From: Willaertia magna
Taxonomy: Eukaryota > Heterolobosea > Eutetramitea > Acrasida > Naegleriidae
Direction of reading: 5' to 3'
Length of the DNA stretch: 15,490 nucleotides
Assembly (NCBI GenBank): GCA_902984215.1
Contig: CADWAF010004118.1
Coordinates: forward strand, 1 to 15,490
Every line of letters begins with the position of its first letter. The first letter of the stretch is position 1. The notes below the pieces were generated by a model. That model ran no database searches and was not told the origin of the DNA. It worked only from the letters and a program-made list of their open reading frames with translations. The translations under genes and the position numbers were made by a program. Below are positions 7,634-15,490 of this stretch, one piece after another.

Positions 7634-10600
7634 ATGAAACCACGTAGAGATTCATCTTCAACTCAATCGGGCCAACAATCTAATAATTCTCTACAAGATT
7701 TAACAAATGTTGCTTTAGGATTATTAGGACCCAATAATAACAATCCTTCTTCCACTACTGGTAATACCCCTCCAACAAATATATATAACTATCAAACAAC
7801 AACAACGCAAACAAACCCTAATCTCAACCCTAATAATAATCCAATGATGATGCAAAATGTTGCAATGACGAATAGTAATCCAATGATGATGAATTCTTCT
7901 TCTAATCCTACAATGACTTCAATGCAACAACAATTAACAAATTCAACAAATCAATTTCCTTTATTAAATTTAATGAATCAAACAATACAGCAAAGATTAC
8001 AAAGTATTATACCAACAAATGAAGATCGTAAAAAAATTACAAAAATTTTATTTGAAACTGAAGATATTGTTACAAAAATTTTACAATTAACACAAGAAAA
8101 TACAATAGATTCTTTAAAACAAAGAAATGAATTAATTCATTGTTGTTTAGATCAAATGTTTTTATTATTTACAACAAATACAAATTTAAATAATTTACAA
8201 CAACAAGAATTAAAATATATTTATATAAGTTTAACATTTTTAGCTAAAAAACATGTTGAAATATTTGATACAGATGATATTAAACTTAAATTAATTAGTT
8301 ATTTATATTTAAATAATAAACATTTTGGAAATCAAATCATTTCAAATATTACGGGCCCGACAACTTCAAATACCACAACAACGGGCGTTGGTGGTGCAAC
8401 AACTGGAAATGTTGGCGGGAGTGGACCTTTAACGGCTAATGTAAGTATTGGCGGGAGTGTTAGCGCGGGAAATGTAAATCCCTCAAAAGAAGGCACTATT
8501 ACTGGAAGTGGTTCTTCCACAACAACAATAATGAAAAAAGGTACATTTTTATGTTTATTATGTTGTGATGTATTATATAAATTATTTACTGGAGAATTAT
8601 ATCATGGAATAACAGAAGATGGTAAATTAATTGAAAATAATAGACCACCAATTGAAGAATGGAGTATTGAATTAATTTTTGCTTTAATTAATGATTGTTT
8701 AGAAGATAGAATTTGGTGTGAAAGTGATTATGCAAAAGAATTTGTTGAATATATTTGTACTGGAATGAGAGATGTAGATGGTGATTATTCTACTGTACCT
8801 ACTATTGTTTCTTCCATTTTATCTGGACCCAATAATGTCAACACTAGCGTTAGCGCTAACAGTAGTGGCAGTAGTGGAAGTGGTGGTGGCAGTAGTGGTT
8901 TAAATTTAACAACAACATTATCTTCAAGTGTGAATTCAACAACAATGAATGTGAATGGTTGGACGAATAGTGGTATATTAGCAAGTAATCAATTTGTTTA
9001 TCATGATACAAAAACTTTAATACAAATTAGAGATATAATTTTAATAATTTTATTTCATAATCAAAATTATAAACCAAAACGTAAAATTGAAAATATTATA
9101 AAATTATGTTATTTTTCTTCAAGAATTAGAGAAGTAAGATGTTTTTCAGCAAAACTTATGGAATCATGGTTAAATAGTAATAATCAAATTGTTGTAAAGA
9201 ATGCAAAAGAATTATTACAAAGAATGTCATTATTTGTAAGAGAAGATTTTCCAGATATGTATAACGAAGGTGATAGAATGACATTTGAATTAATTGTTAA
9301 TATGAAATTTATTAAACAACATCAAATTAATTTACAAATTGAAAGTATTTGCCAAATGATTAAAAATAATTCAAATTATCCAGCGATAGCGTTACGTAAA
9401 TTTTTACAAAATGAAGTAAATATTCATCACAAAGGAAGTAATAGTTTTAAGAATTTATTATTAATTTTTAAATCTATACCTAGTTATAGAGAACGACATT
9501 TAGGTTATACTTTACAAGAATTAGTTGCTGCAGCTGTAGATAATTTAGATTATTTTAAAAATATAAAAATTTTAGTTAGAAAAATAATTAAACATTCAAA
9601 TAATTTTGATTTTGTTGATTTATGTTCAAGTTTATTTACTGCTAGAGAACAAATGAAACAACAAGCTTTTTCTTATAGAAAACGTTGGGTTTTATTTTTA
9701 TTTGAATTAGTTAGATTAATTATTATAACAATGTGTATTTTAACACCAAAAGAATTATCTACAAATAATAATAATACTTCTACTGTCACTAATATGAACA
9801 CAACAACTACAGCAACTACTACTGGAACGGTGACTGGAACTGGAGTGGGCAATACAACTATCGATAATAATAATACAACAACTACAACAACAACATTAGA
9901 TTTAAGGACAAAGATATCTCAAGTACAAAGAGAAGGAATAGAATGGATTTATAGTATTATACCATTCTATTTAACAGATATAAATGAAAATAGAACTGAA
10001 GAAGAAAAGATTTTAGAATATTATAATTTAATTTATAAATTATTATTTGTTGATTATTTAACTTTTAGTGATATAAATACCTTAAATAGTTGTTTAGGTG
10101 AAAATACAAATGTTGTTTTAACGGGAACAACCACAGCTACAACTACGGCCACGGCCATGACCACAACTACAGGTGTAGGTCCAACAACTACAACCATTCC
10201 AACAAGTACTGTTACAACTACAACTATAAGTGGTACAGGAATTACAAGTTATAATTTTGAACAAATTAAATATTGGTTAGAAGATTTACCTTGTGAAGAA
10301 AAAACTTTATTATTAATACAAAAATTATCTTTAATTGATAAATATTTAAAAAATCAAGATGCTTTATTTTTAATACAATATAGTGTATTACGTGCAGCAA
10401 GGATTAAAAAATTAAATGTTACAAATATTGAAGTTATAAATAATTTAATAAATTTATGTAAATTTCAACCAATTTTAGATGATATTACAATACCATTTAA
10501 AGATGATATTTTAGTTAGATCTTGGTATTGGAATGCAGTTATAATTTGTTTAATAATTATTTGTTTAAATCCAAATTATTTATGTTCAGAAATTATGAAG

Positions 10601-13600
10601 ATATCAATGACATTTAAACATATTTTAAATTATTTAATTAAAAATCAATTAAATTTATTAGAAAATGAACAAGAAGATTATAATTTACAAAATTTAGAAA
10701 AAGAATATATTGACAAATATGGTAAAAGAAGTTGTCAATTATTACCAAATTATGATATTTTTAAAGATGAAAATAATTTACAATTATGGATTGAAACTTT
10801 TATGATTGATGAAAAGATTTTAAATAAATTTGATTTATTTAGAGTGATGCCTTTAGATAGATTAAAAGATTTAAGAAAATATGATTTAGAATTTAATTTG
10901 GGAAGAACTTTAAGAAGTTGTAGACAACCAATTGATTTTTTATTAGAAATGATTACAAAAGATGGTTTAAATAGTTTACAATGGTTAGATCAAATTATTT
11001 GTCAAGAAGATTATTTAATTACAATTTTACCTTCAACTATTTTATGTGAATATTTATTAATGAAATGTAATTATTTACAACAACAAAATTTACAAAGTTT
11101 ACAACAAAATAATTTAATTGTATTTCCATTTGATTTAATTATACAAAGATTAAGAAATGATTTAAATGGAAATGATAATAATACAAGTTATGAAGTATTA
11201 TCTTTCTTTATTAAAAAATTAGTACATGATGATTATTATATTCGTAAATTATCACAATCTATTTTAAGAAATTTATTTTTACCTACAACCACAGTCACAA
11301 CCACAAGTATGACTACAGTCACAACAAATAATAATAACAATGCCATACAACTATTACAAACAGAAGATGAAGATAAAGATAATGAATATGATTGGATCTA
11401 TAAAATTCGTTCCCTAAAATGTTGGGGAATATCCAAACAACTTTTAGGAGAAACCTTTTCCAAATTAGTAGAAATTGAAACGAACGTTAAATTTTTAACT
11501 TGTTTTATAGATTTTGTTCATTCTAAATATATTTTACAAGGACAAGAAATTTCTTTAATTTTATCAAAATTATTGTTACAAAGAAAATATTTTAGTGAAA
11601 ATTTATTTTTAAAGAATTTTAAAGATATTTATGTAATTACACAAAAGATTTTTTATGAAGGATTTTCTAAAATTAGAACTTTTCAAGCACAATATGAAAA
11701 TGTGACGTTTGATGGGTTTGTTTTAGTTCATTTTGATGATTTAAATTGTGATATAAAAATGGATGAAATTTTTGTAAAGGGATTAATTGCCTTTTTAGAA
11801 ATACAATTACCAAATATAGGTTATCCACCTTATACAAAAGAATTTGAAGGAATTGTAAATTTATTTACAAATAATAATTCATATTATATTACAATGTCAC
11901 AAAATAATTTACAAGAATCTTTGCAAAATAATTTACAAAATAGAATTCCAATCTTTACAAAAGAATTAGCATTAAAATTAATTGGTTCTTCAATGAATCA
12001 TTTAGTTGAAAGAAGTTTACAAATTTTAACAATGAAAGATTATTTTACAATAATTTATACATTTCATAAAAATGAAATTGTTTTACAAACCATTTTTACA
12101 AAAATTAGTCAACTAAAAGATTTAGAATTACAATTTATTTTATTTAATGAATTAAATAATGAAGAATTATTACAATTAAAATTATATTTAGAAATGATTT
12201 TAATAAATAATTTACAACAATATAATGGATTTGAACAAAATGTTATGGAAAGATTATTAAATTTAATTAATAATAATAATTTACAACAAAATTTACAACA
12301 AGAAAATAAAGAAGAAGAAGAATCACGTAAATAATCACGTGATGGAATCACATCAACAATCACATGCAAATGAAATTTCAACATTTGCATTTTCTATTTT
12401 TAGACAATATGCATTTCAATATCCATATTTAGTAATTAAATATTTAGATAATATTTTATCATTAATACAAACAAGTCATTGTAAAAATAATTTAAATTTA
12501 GATGAATTAAAACCAACTTTAAAAATTTTAACAAATATTTTAGGAATTTTAGATGCTTTACAACAAAATTTATTTAAATTTAAAATTTTTGAGATTTTTG
12601 AGATTTATTTTGATTTTTTAAATTTAATTTTAAATAATAATGAAAATGTTTATTTTATTGAATTAATTTCTAAATTTATTGATTTTATTTGTAATTTTAT
12701 TTTTTATAAAGCGTCACAATTAAAATCAACAGTCACCAATCAATCACAACAATTACAACAACACACATCACAAGAAAAATCACGTGACGTAGAAGAAGAA
12801 GAATTTAATAATTTTAACTTTTTATTAAAAAGAAAAGATTTATTATTAAAAATGAATCAATTATTTATTGAAATTCCAAAAATTAAATTATTATTAGATT
12901 TAATAAATAATTTACAAAATAATAATTTACAATATAATTTATTATTAATTAATAATTTAAAAATGCCTTTAAATGAAAATGAAATTTTAGAAATGAAAAT
13001 GAGATTAAGATATTTTACTTTACAAAATGATATTTATTTACGTAAAGATAATTACCATGTTTACAAAGATTACAATAATTACAATAATAATAATATAGAA
13101 TATTCCATTCATTTAAATTTTAATGCATCACAATTAAAATCTAAAAATAGACAATTAATTGATACATTAACAGATTTAGAAAATATTTCACAATATGAAC
13201 CTTCCATTTTATTAAATTTTATTCCAAATTTATTAGATTTATTAATTTTAAATAAATTAAATAAAAATATTTTAGATTTAATTTATCAATTAATTATAAA
13301 AAGTTTAAATTATAATTCAAAATATCAATTTGAAATTATTCCATTTTATTTAAATTGTTTATTAAATGAAAATTTATTAATTAAAGAAATGGCAATTATT
13401 TATTCTTATGATTTATTTCCATTTTGTTGTAATTTAAATGAATGGAAACAATTATTATTGGAAAGATTATTTATTATTGCTGAAAAACAACAACAATATA
13501 GAATTGGTAATGTTAATAATAATATTACTACTACTATAAATGGTAGTGGTGTTAGTGGAAGTGGTGGTAGTACTTTATCGCAATTGGCAATGAAAATGTT

Positions 13601-13637
13601 GACAAAGATTATTGACATGTACATTTCAATAAATTAA
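7634..13637 (+). CDS. INTS1: Integrator complex subunit 1 (INTS1), about 2000 codons, with one frame break near 12267-12334
   Basis: INTS1 is the large helical-repeat scaffold of the nuclear Integrator complex, which cleaves snRNA and other nascent Pol II transcripts. Segments match remembered INTS1 in order: the DUF3677-like region near residues 319-380 (LIFALINDCLEDRIWCESD, FVEYICTGM); FDFVDLCSSLFTAREQ; ISQVQREGIEWIYSIIPF (about 761-778); LVRSWYWNAVIICLIIICLNPN-type text; RTLRSCRQPIDFLLEMI (about 1091-1107); then, in the second frame, STFAFSIFRQYAFQYP, LIDTLTDLENISQYEP and the closing LSQLAMKMLTKIIDM. Human INTS1 is about 2190 aa. The first frame (1566 codons) stops with TAA at 12332-12334. 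The second runs to 13637 and begins conserved text within 15 codons. Both frames are open from 12267 to 12331, so one extra base explains the break. Disordered Asn/Thr/Gly/Ser tracts lie at about nt 7640-7970, 8350-8530, 8815-8985, 9755-9905, 10105-10245 and 11278-11345. No intron was found that fixes the frame. Family call firm; status of the break unknown. Confidence 0.83.
8349..8532 (+). repeat. Low-complexity Gly/Ser/Thr/Val insert in INTS1
   Basis: This in-frame insert interrupts a helical region with Thr/Gly/Ser/Val-rich sequence. It is strikingly GC-rich for the window (gggcccg, tagcgcggg) and carries the word GGCGGGAGTG twice (about 8414 and 8450). Similar inserts follow at 8815-8985, 9755-9905 and 10105-10245, built from ACA/ACT/ACC Thr codons and GGT/AGT. 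Such tracts usually form disordered loops between helices. Confidence 0.7.
11880..11945 (+). repeat. NNLQ-encoding 12-bp repeat cluster in INTS1
   Basis: Copies of aataatttacaa-type units encode SQNNLQESLQNNLQN. Further copies lie at about 11075-11115, 12205-12300 and 12900-12960 in the same gene, and in the F-box gene at about 615-700 and 1567-1620. Confidence 0.65.
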
Positions 13638-13674
13638 AGTTTTATTTTTTGTTTTACAATTTGTTTAAATTGTT

Positions 13675-13726
13675 TTTTATTTAATAAATTATTTTATTTA
13701 ATAAATTTATTGTTTTATTTAATAAA
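13675..13726. terminator. Three perfect copies of a bidirectional poly(A)-signal 14-mer between convergent genes
   Basis: The 14-mer TTTTATTTAATAAA occurs at 13675-13688, 13692-13705 and 13713-13726. Each copy holds AATAAA on the plus strand (for INTS1) and, as TTTATT, AATAAA on the minus strand (for the 13732-14082 gene). The last copy is 5 bases from the minus-strand stop codon. Just upstream, ACAATTT/AAATTGT (13656-13673) forms a small hairpin. Confidence 0.65.
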
Positions 13727-13731
13727 GTTAA

Positions 13732-14082
13732 TTATTTGTTGTTGGATTTGTTAGGTTGTGGTACTTCTTCTTCAGTTATAAAACCTTCATGTTTATATTC
13801 ACCACCATAACCTGGATTATCTTCAAATAGTTTTTTCATATCACTTGCTTGAACTGGAGATTTTCCTTCTTGTTGTTGTTGTTTGTTGTTAAAATTAATA
13901 TGACTGGTTGTGTTGTTGTTGCTATCCCTCGTTAAATTTTGAGGTTCTTGATGTGAAGTTTCTGTGAAGAATAAATAAGAAAGGTTGGAAGAGTAGAATT
14001 TCTTATTGTTAGTTAATTGTTGTTGTCGTGTTAACAATTTGGAAAGAAAATGACAATGGTTATTGTTGTATTTGATTAACAT
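13732..14082 (-). CDS. Small protein of 116 aa with probable mitochondrial presequence, function unknown
   Basis: I start at the ATG at 14082-14080. It has an acaaaaATG context like other genes here, and it begins a presequence-like stretch. Residues 1-35 are rich in Lys/Arg/His/Ser/Asn with no acidic residue, ending KKFYSSNL, which resembles a matrix-processing site. An earlier in-frame ATG at 14217 would add 45 residues that look like translated leader. A polar Asn/Gln-rich spacer follows. The last 45 residues look like the functional part: SPVQASDMKKLFEDNPGYGG, then EYKHEGFITEEE and a Pro/Asn/Lys end. There is no membrane span. I do not recognise the C-terminal motif; a small respiratory-complex subunit or assembly factor is possible but unproven. 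It is convergent with INTS1, with 94 bases between the stops. Confidence 0.65.
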   Translation of the reverse strand: MLIKYNNNHCHFLSKLLTRQQQLTNNKKFYSSNLSYLFFTETSHQEPQNLTRDSNNNTTSHINFNNKQQQQEGKSPVQASDMKKLFEDNPGYGGEYKHEGFITEEEVPQPNKSNNK

Positions 14083-14217
14083 TTTTGTTTGTGAATGAAT
14101 ATAAAGGTGGTGTGTGTAGTTTAATGTGTTTGGTTGGTTGTCTTTTAAAATGTGCAAGTAGTGTGCTTGAAAATTTAATTTAAAAAAACCAAAATTATTC
14201 TTCCTTTTTTTGGTCAA

Positions 14218-14296
14218 TTACTATTTTACAACTTTATTGTTATCTAAAAATTTTATTTTTTTCCAAAATAATTGTAAATTATTTTCATCCCCACTT
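14218..14296. other. Short AT-rich spacer, leader of the minus-strand gene
   Basis: Nothing specific is visible beyond A/T runs. It probably contains part of the promoter of the 13732-14082 gene. With the leader of that gene (14083-14217) it makes a gap of about 215 bases with no intact gene. Confidence 0.4.
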
Positions 14297-14937
14297 TTAC
14301 ATAAAATCATTACAAAAAAATCCATCTTTACAATAATTTACAATTAAATCAATTTCATCATTAAATTCATTCTTTTCCATCAATTCTTTTCTAACTTTAT
14401 TATTCCTTCTTACCAATCCTTTATCTTCTTCATTATCTTCTAGTTCTTCATCTAACTCAATATTTAAATAACAATTATATCCACACTTCTAATTTATTAT
14501 TATTATTTAAAATTAAAGCAATACTCTTTTCAAATTGATTAGAATTAAATTAATCTAAAAGAATAATTATTTGTGATAAAATATTTTAAAGATTTAAATA
14601 ATTATTTTTTATAATTATAGATAAATATATTTTCTTTTGTTTGTAAAGAAAGTTGTGAATAATAATTATTGTGTAAATGTTCAATGTTGTTGTAAATTTT
14701 GTTGTAAATTTGTTTTTGGTAAATTATTTTGTAAATTATTTGTGGAATAATAATTATTGATTTAAATGTTTTAATATTTCATTTATTTTCGTGTTTTTGT
14801 GGTTATGACATCTTTTTCAAAAATTAATATTGAATTTTACAATAAATTTCAAAATTTATTTCACATTTAAATAAGTAGCTATTTCAATTGCGCTTACTAA
14901 ATGCACAGTAAATAATTGAAAAATTTTAAAAAACAAA
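14297..14937 (-). pseudogene. Decayed protein-coding relic, possibly BTB-domain type
   Basis: Read on the minus strand from 14937, coding-like text appears in pieces, in more than one frame. The first piece reads LFTVHLVSAIEIATYLNVK, TAA (14858-14856), ILKFIVKFNINF, TGA (14819-14817). Further on come NNLQNNLPKTNLQQNLQQ; then, one base shifted, HLHNNYYSQLSLQTKENIF with a TAA at 14604-14602 and LFKSLKYFITNNYSF; then NQFEKSIALILNNNNKLE in another frame. The last piece (14488-14297) is an uninterrupted 63-codon stretch with balanced acidic and basic residues (ELDEELEDNEEDKG, KVRKELMEKNEFNDEIDLI). The AIEIATYLNVK-ILKFIV piece resembles the helical end of a BTB/Skp1 fold. Several stops and at least two frameshifts make it look like a dead gene. 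Part of the last piece might be a living exon, since TTAG precedes it. Family guess weak. Confidence 0.45.
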
Positions 14938-14958
14938 AAAAATGTGTAAAATTTAATT

Positions 14959-14964
14959 AAAAAA
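14959..14964 (-). terminator. Pol III terminator of the tRNA-Val gene
   Basis: A run of six T on the minus strand (six A on plus) starts five bases after the discriminator base, the normal Pol III stop signal. A longer T-run follows near 14933-14941. Confidence 0.85.
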
Positions 14965-14969
14965 TGGTA

Positions 14970-15043
14970 TACAGCGAACGAGGCTTGAACTCGTGACCTT
15001 AAGCGTGTTAGGCTTACGATCTAACCAACTGATCTACCGCTGC
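14970..15043 (-). tRNA. tRNA-Val (anticodon AAC)
   Basis: A full cloverleaf reads on the minus strand from 15043. The acceptor is GCAGCGG/UCGCUGU, with G:U at the first and last pairs. The D-arm is GATC/GATC with A14, G18G19 and A21. The anticodon stem TAAGC/GCTTA is perfect and carries loop CTAACAC, giving anticodon AAC (inosine-modified, reading GUU/GUC/GUA). The variable loop is AGGTC. The T-arm ACGAG/CTCGT has loop TTCAAGC. The discriminator is A73 (14970). There is no intron and no encoded CCA, as expected in a eukaryotic nucleus. Internal A and B boxes are present for Pol III. Confidence 0.97.
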
Positions 15044-15280
15044 TTGTGCTTTTAATTTAAAAAAAAATTAAAAGAACAAACTCTTCAAAATTTGGTGTTT
15101 GGCTCATTTTTGTCTATCCCTTTCTTTTTTGTCAACGCAACCAAAAGCATGTGTTGTGCCAATTTATTTTCCTCTTTCAAGCCAGCCTCAAAAAAACGAA
15201 TGCTTGTTATCCTTTAGTCAAAAACCAAACACAATACAAAGAGGATATCTATCTACTCAATTGCTCCCTTGAAAAACAAA
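15044..15280 (+). promoter_or_regulatory. Intergenic spacer between tRNA-Val and the last gene; its promoter and leader
   Basis: This 237-base stretch is less AT-rich than other spacers and has no open frame of note. Pyrimidine-rich text (tctatccctttctttttt, 15112-15129) is followed by CAAAAGCATG and CCAAACACAAT words. An imperfect inverted pair, TTTGGTGTTTGG (about 15089) and CCAAACAC (about 15226), is seen. No TATA box is obvious. Confidence 0.35.
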
Positions 15281-15490
15281 ATGAATGAAAATGATGAACA
15301 ACAACAACAACAACAAACAACTCCTAAAATAATAGAAGAAGAAGAAATAAAGATTGAAGAAGAGGATGGACATCATAGAATTTCATCAACTCAAAATCAT
15401 AAACAAACAATTTGGGAATCTGAATTTAATGAAAATTGGAATACCACTAACAATAACAATAACAGTAATAATAAAAACGAACAACAGCAA
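15281..15490 (+). CDS. N-terminus of a Q/N-rich acidic protein, 3'-partial, unknown function
   Basis: The ATG at 15281 has a gaaaaacaaaATGAATG context typical of the genes here. The frame is open for 70 codons to the window end. The protein starts with a Gln run (CAA repeats), then acidic EEEE segments, a polar stretch with HHRISSTQNHKQTIWESEF, and an Asn-rich run. All of this is disordered, low-complexity sequence, so the family cannot be told; any folded domain lies beyond the window. The last bases repeat CAA/CAG. Confidence 0.7.
   Translation, partial: MNENDEQQQQQQTTPKIIEEEEIKIEEEDGHHRISSTQNHKQTIWESEFNENWNTTNNNNNSNNKNEQQQ

Noticed and set aside
8441..8489. GTAAGT to CAAAAG as an intron in the INTS1 Gly/Ser insert
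   Set aside because: The length of 49 is not a multiple of 3 and the uninterrupted frame continues into conserved sequence; GTA AGT simply codes Val-Ser.
12334..12343. CACGTG palindrome as an E-box regulatory site
   Set aside because: It lies within coding sequence of INTS1; a similar TCACGTGACG occurs at about 12780, also coding, and no promoter is nearby.
12327..12403. Good-looking intron (GTAAAT to TTTTTAG, 77 nt) at the INTS1 break
   Set aside because: Splicing gives a frame that hits TAG within about 9 codons, and it removes residues (ISTFAFSIF) that match INTS1. It could at most be an alternative splice.
13406..13624. Minus-strand ORF of 72 codons inside INTS1, and the similar ones at 8332-8520 and 12109-12390
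   Set aside because: All are antisense shadows of low-complexity or TTA-rich coding sequence.
12339..13637. A separate gene starting just after the INTS1 stop
   Set aside because: Its content is the conserved C-terminal part of INTS1, and there are only a few bases between the frames with no room for a promoter; best seen as the same gene after a frame break.
13656..13678. Hairpin plus T-run resembling a bacterial intrinsic terminator
   Set aside because: The stem is A/T-rich, the genes have spliceosomal introns, and poly(A) signals are present; the resemblance is chance in AT-rich DNA.
14083..14217. N-terminal extension of the mitochondrial-type protein from the upstream ATG at 14217
   Set aside because: The added 45 residues look like translated leader and would bury the presequence; the inner ATG has the better AAAAATG context.

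Overview
The window is a piece of nuclear DNA from a very AT-rich eukaryotic microbe, most likely a free-living amoeba. The evidence is short AT-rich GT-AG introns (56, 109 and 120 nt), Asn/Gln/Thr-rich proteins, AAAAATG-type start contexts, AATAAA poly(A) signals, a class I myosin of the TH1-SH3 type, and a Pol III tRNA gene. A dictyostelid or a heterolobosean (Naegleria/Willaertia-like) would both fit, and I cannot decide between them from sequence alone. Coding sequence uses TTA, AGA, CAA, AAT and GAA almost exclusively.

Layout: (1) 1-2500 (+), 5'-partial F-box/leucine-rich-repeat gene ending in a CaaX box. Its frame is broken by a TAA and by a 43-bp perfect tandem duplication. (2) 2669-2845 (+), a 58-codon small ORF. 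(3) 2893-6241 (-), a two-exon class I myosin of 1079 aa. (4) 6242-6876, a divergent promoter holding a repeated AAGTGACG motif. (5) 6877-7493 (+), a three-exon ankyrin protein of 146 aa resembling the ankyrin and acidic tail of OSTF1. (6) 7634-13637 (+), Integrator subunit 1 (INTS1), about 2000 codons, in two frames that meet at an AAA-TAA. (7) 13732-14082 (-), a small protein with a probable mitochondrial presequence. (8) about 14297-14937 (-), a decayed coding relic with a possible BTB-like piece. (9) 14970-15043 (-), tRNA-Val(AAC). (10) 15281 to the window end (+), the N-terminus of a Q/N-rich acidic protein.

The most interesting points are these. The myosin I and OSTF1-like genes form a head-to-head pair sharing one promoter; in mammals OSTF1/SH3P2 is reported to bind and restrain Myo1E, so the pair may be a co-regulated actin-cortex module. 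The myosin has Glu at the TEDS site, where amoeboid class I myosins normally carry a phosphorylatable Ser/Thr. INTS1 and the F-box gene both carry lesions although the surrounding frame looks conserved, which is either assembly error or unusual biology. A 12-bp NNLQ-encoding unit recurs in unrelated genes. I saw no mobile element, CRISPR array or prokaryotic system.
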